Below, piece after piece: positions 54,930 through 64,000 of a stretch of 64,000 nucleotides of DNA. A model generated the notes under the pieces. The model did no database searches and was not told the origin of the DNA. It saw nothing but the letters and a program-made list of their open reading frames with translations. The stretch comes from Prochlorococcus sp. AG-402-K10 (GTDB lineage Bacteria; Cyanobacteriota; Cyanobacteriia; PCC-6307; Cyanobiaceae), in the NCBI GenBank assembly GCA_003216835.1, contig QCIF01000004.1, positions 62,001 through 126,000 of the forward strand, written 5' to 3'. How positions within the stretch are numbered: the stretch's first letter is position 1; each line of letters begins with the position of its first letter. Made by a program: the position numbers and the translations under genes.

Positions 54930-55466
54930 CTACTCAAGGAAAACACCCTCTTCACCATCAAGATTTTTAAGACGCAAATTTATACACTCATTTTTGCTTG
55001 TTGGAACTTTCCTTCCACAAAAATCTGGCTGTATTGGCAACTCTCTATGACCTCTATCTACCATAACTAATAACATCACTCTTTTAGGTCTACCCCATGA
55101 GTAAAGCGAATCCATTGCTGCTCTTATTGTTCTCCCGGTGTAAATAACATCATCTATTAAAATAATTACTTTTTTCTCAATAGGAGTTGGGATATCAGTT
55201 GCTTTTATTAAACGAGTCTCAACCCTATCTTGATCATCTCTATAAAAAGTTGGATCTATAGTTCCTTTGCTGATTTTTAAACCTATTTTAGAATAAATTT
55301 CTTTTTCTAAAACTTCCGCAAGATGAACGCCTCTAGTGGGAATACCAACCAAAAGAAGGTCATTTAAGTTTGTTACTTTCTCAATAATTTCAGAAGTTAA
55401 ACGTGAGAGGGTTTTACCTAGCTCAGCTTCATTAAGTATGACAATTCTTTTTTCTGTATTGGACAT
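54930..55466 (-). CDS. pyrR: PyrR-type uracil phosphoribosyltransferase/regulator
   Basis: PyrR converts uracil and PRPP to UMP and in many bacteria binds pyr mRNA leaders. The sequence has VGIPTRGVHLAEVLEKEI, GTIDPTFYRDDQDRVE, VIILIDDVIYTGRTIRAAMD (PRPP loop) and LLVMVDRGHRELPIQPDFCG. The length (178) is normal. It is convergent with the Hsp70 gene and divergent from gpmI. Confidence 0.9.
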   Translation of the reverse strand: MSNTEKRIVILNEAELGKTLSRLTSEIIEKVTNLNDLLLVGIPTRGVHLAEVLEKEIYSKIGLKISKGTIDPTFYRDDQDRVETRLIKATDIPTPIEKKVIILIDDVIYTGRTIRAAMDSLYSWGRPKRVMLLVMVDRGHRELPIQPDFCGRKVPTSKNECINLRLKNLDGEEGVFLE

Positions 55467-55604
55467 GATTTATTTAAAATAAAATTTGTTCAATATGTTT
55501 TTAAATTAGCAAAAGCTAACTATAGTAAATATAAATTGTTAAAGAGTAGCTTTTAAAGCTAAATTTAATATTGGATCAGTTAGAAAGGGGATTTTGATCT
55601 AAAT

Positions 55605-57227
55605 ATGTCAAACATTAGCAGCAAAAATATAAATAAATTAAGCACCCCTCAAAGTCCAGTAGTACTTGCGATACTAGATGGCTGGGGATATAGAGAAGAA
55701 ATATCAGATAATGCAATAAAAACTGCCGATACTCCTATTATGGATTCATTATGGAATGCTTATCCTCACACGCTGATAAGTGCTAGTGGCGCTGATGTAG
55801 GGCTTCCAGATGGACAAATGGGTAATTCAGAAGTAGGGCACCTTACTATTGGATCTGGAAGAATCATTCAACAAGAATTGGTAAGGATTACAAATATTGT
55901 AAAAAATAATCAATTAAATCAAGTTGATGAGTTAAAAAAAATAGCTGATTCTTTAAAGAAAAATAATTCAACTTTGCATATTACTGGATTGTGTTCCGAT
56001 GGTGGGGTTCATAGTCATATTGATCATTTATTAGGATTAATAAAATGGGCATCTGAGATTGGAATACAAAAAGTTGCTATTCATATTATTACTGATGGTA
56101 GAGATACTCCAGCCAAAAGTGCCTCAAAATATTTAAATCAAATAGAAGAATGTATAAAAAAATATAAAACAGGTGAAATAGTATCTATATGCGGCAGGTA
56201 TTGGATAATGGATAGAAATCTTTTATGGGAGAGAACAGAAAGAGCATTTAGAAATTTAACTGATCCTAACGTCAAAATAAGCAATATTTCCCCACAAGAT
56301 TACTTAACTAAAAGTTATAACAAAAAAATCACGGATGAATTTTTAGAACCCATACGAATATCTAATAATTTTTTAAAAGATGGAGATAGTTTAATTTGCT
56401 TTAATTTCCGTCCAGATAGAGCCAGACAAATAATTAAATCACTTTCTGAAAAAAAATTCTCAGGGTTTGAAAGAAAAATTGTTCCTAATTTAGATGTTGT
56501 TACGTTCACTCAATATGAGGCAAATTTACCCGTTAAGGTAGCATTTCCTCCTGAATCTCTAAATAATTTTATTGGCAAAATAGTTTCAGAAAATGGACTT
56601 AAACAGTATAGAACTGCAGAAACAGAGAAATATCCTCACGTTACTTATTTTTTTAATGGAGGAGTAGAAATCCCCTTACCAGGAGAAGAGAGAAACTTAA
56701 TTCCATCTCCAAGAGTCGCTACTTATGATATGGAACCCGAAATGTCTGCTGAAGAATTAACAATGAGTTGCGCTCAAGCAATTAAAAGTGGAGAGTATGC
56801 TTTTGTTGTCATAAATTTTGCCAACCCCGATATGGTTGGTCATACAGGCAACATGAATGCGACAATCAAAGCGATTGAAACGGTTGATAAATGCATAGGT
56901 AAGATAGTAAATGCTACGGGAGAAATGGGAGGTAGTATTCTTATAACAGCTGACCATGGAAACGCAGAAGTTATGAAAGGTCCTTCAGGAGAACCGTGGA
57001 CTGCCCACACTATAAATAAAGTTCCATTAATCTTTATCGAAGGAGAAAAAAGAAAAATCCCAAACATGGGCAATGAGATTCTTTTAAGAGATAATGCTGG
57101 TTTAGCAGATATTGCACCTACTTTGCTGCAATTATTAAATCTCCCCATTCCAAAAGAAATGACTGGGGAATCTCTTATTAAAGAAATCGAATTTAAGGGC
57201 TATAATAAAGTTGTACAACATGTTTAA
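55605..57227 (+). CDS. gpmI: 2,3-bisphosphoglycerate-independent phosphoglycerate mutase
   Basis: This enzyme interconverts 3- and 2-phosphoglycerate in glycolysis and is Mn-dependent. The 540-residue protein has [32 protein letters not shown] (catalytic Ser in NSEVGH), [53 protein letters not shown] and [13 protein letters not shown]. All metal-binding motifs are present. Length is normal. It is followed by secG after 23 bases. Confidence 0.95.
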   Translation: MSNISSKNINKLSTPQSPVVLAILDGWGYREEISDNAIKTADTPIMDSLWNAYPHTLISASGADVGLPDGQMGNSEVGHLTIGSGRIIQQELVRITNIVKNNQLNQVDELKKIADSLKKNNSTLHITGLCSDGGVHSHIDHLLGLIKWASEIGIQKVAIHIITDGRDTPAKSASKYLNQIEECIKKYKTGEIVSICGRYWIMDRNLLWERTERAFRNLTDPNVKISNISPQDYLTKSYNKKITDEFLEPIRISNNFLKDGDSLICFNFRPDRARQIIKSLSEKKFSGFERKIVPNLDVVTFTQYEANLPVKVAFPPESLNNFIGKIVSENGLKQYRTAETEKYPHVTYFFNGGVEIPLPGEERNLIPSPRVATYDMEPEMSAEELTMSCAQAIKSGEYAFVVINFANPDMVGHTGNMNATIKAIETVDKCIGKIVNATGEMGGSILITADHGNAEVMKGPSGEPWTAHTINKVPLIFIEGEKRKIPNMGNEILLRDNAGLADIAPTLLQLLNLPIPKEMTGESLIKEIEFKGYNKVVQHV

Positions 57228-57250
57228 ACTCAATAAAAACAATCACAACA

Positions 57251-57478
57251 ATGAGTCAAATTTTAAGTTGGATATGGTTATTTTCTGGAATTCTACTAAT
57301 ACTTTTAGTTTTACTCCATAGTCCAAAAGGTGACGGTATGGGAGGAATAGCCGCTAGTGGAAGTTCAATGTTTACTAGCGCCAGTAGTGCCGAAGCATCG
57401 CTAAATAAAATAACTTGGACTATATTGATAATATTTTTATCTCTTGCAATTATTCTAAGTGCTGGTTGGATTTCCTAG
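57251..57478 (+). CDS. secG: preprotein translocase subunit SecG
   Basis: SecG is a two-helix subunit of the SecYEG channel. ILSWIWLFSGILLILLVLLH is helix 1; the cytoplasmic loop SPKGDGMGGIAASGSSMFTS has the SecG motif (K-G-D-x-x-G); helix 2 is TWTILIIFLSLAIILSAG. The length (75) is typical. It is in an operon with gpmI. Confidence 0.9.
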   Translation: MSQILSWIWLFSGILLILLVLLHSPKGDGMGGIAASGSSMFTSASSAEASLNKITWTILIIFLSLAIILSAGWIS

Positions 57479-57490
57479 AATCTAATTATA

Positions 57491-57520
57491 AAAAAAGGGG
57501 TTATTATAATAACCCCTTTT
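57491..57520. terminator. bidirectional terminator between secG and groL
   Basis: AAAAAAGGGGTTATT-AT-AATAACCCCTTTT is a near-perfect hairpin with A run on the left and T run on the right, serving both convergent genes. Confidence 0.9.
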
Positions 57521-57549
57521 ATATATTTGATTATTAAATAATTATATAT

Positions 57550-59202
<1,653 letters not shown>

Positions 59203-59239
59203 TTAATAATAAGTTTTAATAATTTTTGAAACAAATAAT

Positions 59240-59551
59240 TTAGCTTACGACAGCTAAAATATCCTTTTCTGAAAGTAAGACGTACTCATCTCCTCCCAAT
59301 TTAATGTCTGTTCCAGCATATTTGCTGTACAAGACTTTATCGCCAATACTCACTTCAGGAGTTTGTCGAGAACCATCGTCATTAAGTTTCCCAGGTCCTA
59401 CCTGAGCAACTTCTCCTACCTGTGGTTTTTCCTTAGCTGTATCAGGCAAAAGAATGCCTCCAGCAGTTTTTTCCTCAGATGCGGAAACTTTGATAAAAAT
59501 TCTATCTCCCAGTGGTTTAACTGTAGAGACTGTAAGTGAAACAGCTGCCAT
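59240..59551 (-). CDS. groS: co-chaperonin GroES (10 kDa)
   Basis: GroES caps the GroEL chamber. It is 103 residues with [52 protein letters not shown] and [14 protein letters not shown]. It is the first gene of the groESL operon. No perfect CIRCE element was seen upstream. Confidence 0.96.
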   Translation of the reverse strand: MAAVSLTVSTVKPLGDRIFIKVSASEEKTAGGILLPDTAKEKPQVGEVAQVGPGKLNDDGSRQTPEVSIGDKVLYSKYAGTDIKLGGDEYVLLSEKDILAVVS

Positions 59552-61232
<1,681 letters not shown>

Positions 61233-61272
61233 ATTATAAATATATAATTTCAACTCTCAAAAACTCAAATTA

Positions 61273-61677
61273 ATGGCAATTTCACTTAAGGTTTTAGCTC
61301 CTAATCAAAATGTTTACGAAGGAGAAGCAGAAGAGGTAATTCTTCCAAGTACAACAGGTCAAATTGGGGTGCTTCCAGGCCATATCTCATTAGTTACAGC
61401 TATTGATATTGGTGTTCTAAGGTTAAGAATGAATTCTCAATGGAAGTCTATAGCGTTAATGGGAGGCTTCGCCGAAATTGAATCAGATGAAGTCATTGTT
61501 TTAGTGAACAATGCTGAAATTGGTTCTGACATTAATGTTCAAGATGCTGAGAAAGATCTCACAGAAGCAAAACTAGCAATTAGTAAATTTTCTGAAACTG
61601 AAAAAAGTCCAGAAAAGATTAAAGCTCTTAACGAAGTTTCAAAGGCCGAGGCGAGGATTCAAGCCGCAAAAAATTAA
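61273..61677 (+). CDS. atpC: F1F0 ATP synthase subunit epsilon
   Basis: This is a rotor subunit and inhibitor (atpE in plastid nomenclature). It is 134 residues: [60 protein letters not shown] and a helical C-terminus. It is co-transcribed with atpD and convergent with the ycf65 gene, four bases away. Confidence 0.95.
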   Translation: MAISLKVLAPNQNVYEGEAEEVILPSTTGQIGVLPGHISLVTAIDIGVLRLRMNSQWKSIALMGGFAEIESDEVIVLVNNAEIGSDINVQDAEKDLTEAKLAISKFSETEKSPEKIKALNEVSKAEARIQAAKN

Positions 61678-61681
61678 ATTT

Positions 61682-62158
61682 TTAGGCAGTTCCACAAAAA
61701 GTAACTTCAGGAAATTTTAACTTTGCCTCTTCTAAATTTTTCGTTTTACCTTCTTCTTGCCAGTAATTTATTACTTCAGTAGCCTTATTTAATATTTCAA
61801 CCCTCTCATTATCTGTAATCCAACCTTTATTCTCAAGTTCACTTTTTAATTTTTCCCATGCATCATCCCTTGGCCAGAAATAATAAGCAGTAAGAGGACT
61901 AGCACCTCCACCCACAATTTGGTCTACAGCCAATGCAACGTTATCAGGCAACCACAATATTTTAATAATGAACCTTCCTTCATCAGGTTTAGGTGTATAA
62001 CCAGATGGCACTCCATCTTCATCTATCGTTGCAGCAGCAAGTACTGCTGTTGCACCCATCATCCCTGCATTTGGGGAAGAAGTTTTTGATGTTTGAAGAT
62101 CACTTTTTTGTTCCTGATGTTTAGTTGAATTCTGATTTTCCCTATCTGATGAAGTCAT
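61682..62158 (-). CDS. ycf65: Ycf65/PSRP-3 ribosomal protein
   Basis: This plastid-specific ribosomal protein 3 homologue is associated with the 30S subunit in cyanobacteria and chloroplasts. The conserved block runs [60 protein letters not shown] and [17 protein letters not shown]. An N-terminal ~60-residue polar extension (Gln/Ser-rich, then [16 protein letters not shown]) precedes the domain. Confidence 0.9.
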   Translation of the reverse strand: MTSSDRENQNSTKHQEQKSDLQTSKTSSPNAGMMGATAVLAAATIDEDGVPSGYTPKPDEGRFIIKILWLPDNVALAVDQIVGGGASPLTAYYFWPRDDAWEKLKSELENKGWITDNERVEILNKATEVINYWQEEGKTKNLEEAKLKFPEVTFCGTA

Positions 62159-62265
62159 TCACTTTTTTATATTTAGTTAACAATTTATCAGCTTATGGTC
62201 ACTTTTTGATCAATTTATTCAAAAATTCCTGATTTTGTTTATGGATAAAAATTAAGTTGACGATT

Positions 62266-62424
62266 TTATCTATCATTACTTATTTGATAAAAATCATAAA
62301 TTGTTGCTTCTAATTTATCCCAAAGATCTTTAGGGATATCATTTTCTTCTGCGAACATACCAAGTTGGCTAGCCAAACCTCTTGCTTGAGAGAGTTTTGA
62401 ATCATATGAATCTTTTTTGTCCAT
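62266..62424 (-). CDS. small soluble protein, 52 aa
   Basis: The protein reads MDKKDSYDSKLSQARGLASQ, then LGMFAEENDIPKDLWDKLEA and TIYDFYQISNDR. It is a compact helical protein and was missed by the ORF track. It lies between ycf65 and pepP on the same strand (57 bases after pepP's stop). The function is unknown. Confidence 0.65.
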   Translation of the reverse strand: MDKKDSYDSKLSQARGLASQLGMFAEENDIPKDLWDKLEATIYDFYQISNDR

Positions 62425-62481
62425 TTTAAAAGTTTTAGTGATATTGAAAAAATAAATCTATTAACTTAATAAGTCAATCAT

Positions 62482-63807
62482 TTAAAATTCTAAATCAGCA
62501 ATTTCTTTAAGTGCAGAAATACTTAGAATTTCTGGTTCTTTATCTGTTACCAAAATATCATCTTCAATTCTTATACCAATACCTTTCCATTTCTCATCAA
62601 TACTGGGCTGACCATCTGGAACAGGGATTCTATCACTGATATAAATACCAGGTTCAACAGTAAGAATCATCCCATACTGCAAGGGAACTTCATAGTCACC
62701 CATTCTGTACGCCCCAACATCATGAACATCTAAACCCAGCCAATGTCCAGTTCTATGCATATAGAGATGTTTATATAATCCATTGTCAATAATCTCTTCA
62801 GTACTACCTCTAAGCAAGCCAATTTCTTTTAATCCCTCTACAAGAGTTTTCAGAGCAACATTATGGACAGTACTAGAGTTAGAGCCTATTACAGCACTGT
62901 TAATGGCATTTTTCTGAGCATCTAAAACAATTTCATAAATATATTTTTGCTCTTTAGAAAATTTTCCTCCAATAGGAATAGTTCTTGTTATGTCTCCATT
63001 GTAATAATCAGTTAATGAGCAACCTGCATCAACTAATAATAAATCTCTCTTATTTAAGGGTGAATTGTTTGATGTGTAATGCAAAACACATGCATTATCT
63101 CCTGAAGCAACAATAGAATTATATGCAGGTCCTCTAGCACCTTTTTCAAGAAAGAATCCTTCTATTAGTCCTTGAATCTGTCTTTCATTGTTCTTTAATG
63201 AAATAGACTCTCTAACTAATTCATGAGCCTCCGCCGAAATTTGAATAGCTTCTCTCATTCTATTAATTTCAAATTCACTTTTGATTAATCTCATCTCATT
63301 TAAATAACTTTCAGGAGATTTTATAGAATTTCCACCAATCCCTACTCTTGAGCGATTTTCAAGTTGTTGAGTAAATATCTCCAAGACTACTTTCTCAATT
63401 CTTGGATGTTTCCCAATTGAAAAAACAATTTCGTCAGAACCCTCAATATAAATAGGCAATAATTCTTTTATATCATAAATTGAATGAGCCTTATCAGCTT
63501 TAAACTTTTGTTCAGCTCCCTCTATACCCCATCTGAAGCCATGCCAAACTTCACTAACAACATCTTTAGGAGAAACAAACAAAATAAATCTCTCTCCCTT
63601 TGGCTTATGCGATAAGAAAAGAGCGATTGCATCTGGCTCATCAAAACCAGTGAGATACCAAAAATTACTATCTTGCCTGAAAGGATATTCACAATCTGCA
63701 TGATGTTTTACAAGGCTAGCAGCAGGAATAATAGCCGCCTTACCATCTAACTTATTTAAGAAAGTTTCTCTTCTTTTCTCAAAAATTTTATTATTAAGAT
63801 TAAACAT
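62482..63807 (-). CDS. pepP: Xaa-Pro aminopeptidase P
   Basis: This metallopeptidase removes an N-terminal residue before proline. The N-terminal domain has AAIIPAASLVKHHADCEYPF, RQDSNFWYLTGFDEPDAIAL; the pita-bread domain has the metal ligands Asp in LLVDAGCSLTDYYNGDITRT, His in HRTGHWLGLDVHDVGAYRMG, Glu in LTVEPGIYISDRIP and Glu in GIRIEDDILVT. The length (441) is typical. Confidence 0.95.
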   Translation of the reverse strand: MFNLNNKIFEKRRETFLNKLDGKAAIIPAASLVKHHADCEYPFRQDSNFWYLTGFDEPDAIALFLSHKPKGERFILFVSPKDVVSEVWHGFRWGIEGAEQKFKADKAHSIYDIKELLPIYIEGSDEIVFSIGKHPRIEKVVLEIFTQQLENRSRVGIGGNSIKSPESYLNEMRLIKSEFEINRMREAIQISAEAHELVRESISLKNNERQIQGLIEGFFLEKGARGPAYNSIVASGDNACVLHYTSNNSPLNKRDLLLVDAGCSLTDYYNGDITRTIPIGGKFSKEQKYIYEIVLDAQKNAINSAVIGSNSSTVHNVALKTLVEGLKEIGLLRGSTEEIIDNGLYKHLYMHRTGHWLGLDVHDVGAYRMGDYEVPLQYGMILTVEPGIYISDRIPVPDGQPSIDEKWKGIGIRIEDDILVTDKEPEILSISALKEIADLEF

Positions 63808-63879
63808 AAATTTCTTGTTGGCGATTTTTATAAAAAATGGAAGAATGAATTAACCAGATTTTCAAACTAATCTATTTTA

Positions 63880-64000
63880 ATGGAACCAAATATCTACGTT
63901 CTAATTTTACTGATAATAATTATTTTAGTTGGGTCAGCATGCTGTTCAGGAGTAGAAGCATCTTTTTTAGCTGTGAATTCGATAAGGGTTTTAGAATTAG
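63880..64000 (+). CDS. CorC/HlyC-type DUF21 membrane protein (start only)
   Basis: Forty codons are present: MEPNIYVLILLIIIILVGSA, then CCSGVEASFLAVNSIRVLEL. A first membrane helix followed by S-G-x-E-A-[SA]-F-x-A-x-N-x-x-R is the usual beginning of the CNNM/DUF21 transport domain found with CBS domains in CorC/HlyC proteins. The rest lies beyond the window. It is divergent from pepP. Confidence 0.7.
   Translation, partial: MEPNIYVLILLIIIILVGSACCSGVEASFLAVNSIRVLEL

Overview
The window looks like a high-light-adapted Prochlorococcus chromosome. It is very AT-rich and has very small intergenic spacing in its core part. It carries several high-light-inducible protein (hli) genes, cyanobacterial gene families (Ycf65/PSRP-3, DUF2811, DUF1818, cyanobacterial RpoZ, DUF3721, a PsbF-like protein), TTG starts and many tiny membrane or cysteine-rich proteins. 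This assignment comes from recognised protein families; no database search was run.

Layout. (1) 1-22.2 kb is a small-gene-rich stretch. It holds a DUF938 methyltransferase (cut by the window edge), a two-gene hli pair, mini-proteins, an LptF/LptG-type permease, DUF1543 and DUF3721 proteins, a 1405-residue helicase-nuclease that is a candidate defence protein, a PsbY/PsbF-like membrane protein, a cupin, an SRAP (YedK/HMCES) protein, a small cysteine protein behind a LexA-like box, an RHH protein and a porin. (2) 22.2-46 kb is a genomic island built of segments. Each segment is bounded by a ~100-300 bp scar carrying the promoter region and first ~14 codons of an EVE-domain gene, followed by the left end of an integrative element. 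Cargo includes a secreted nuclease, a four-gene hli operon, DsrE, DUF1330 and RRM proteins, an HtrA-PDZ-TPR protease, an orphan DnaX C-terminal domain, a lone DnaB helicase domain, secreted proteins, a zinc-ribbon/TM/UrtA-like protein, pyrE and a frameshifted protease. (3) 46.0-51.65 kb is an apparently intact ~5.66 kb integrative element. It has a tyrosine recombinase, a double ribbon-helix-helix protein, a 33-bp iteron array, an unusual ~0.8 kb mosaic repeat array and a four-gene operon of unknown function. It is flanked by a 26-bp direct repeat whose right copy lies inside the intact EVE gene. (4) 51.6-64 kb is ordinary core genome: EVE, DUF2811, DUF1818, rpoZ, an Hsp70-like gene, pyrR, gpmI, secG, groL/groS, atpD/atpC, ycf65, pepP and the start of a CorC/DUF21-type membrane protein.

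How it fits together. The element inserts into the 5' end of the EVE protein-coding gene and brings a replacement 5' end, so the gene is rebuilt on its right side and a truncated 5' copy stays on the left. Repeated rounds would leave a left-to-right, old-to-young series of scars, and at least eight are visible. The scars fall into two classes by the tandem 11-bp repeats beside the core (TTAYCCAAACT or AAATGTTCACG). This suggests that two recombinase lineages used the same site. The architecture resembles the tycheposon class of Prochlorococcus elements, which as I recall are mostly tRNA-associated; here the target is a protein gene. A second dispersed element (TTGACAGTCGATCTAA, often followed by a GAGGG-ATAAAA-CCCTC hairpin) sits between cargo cassettes.
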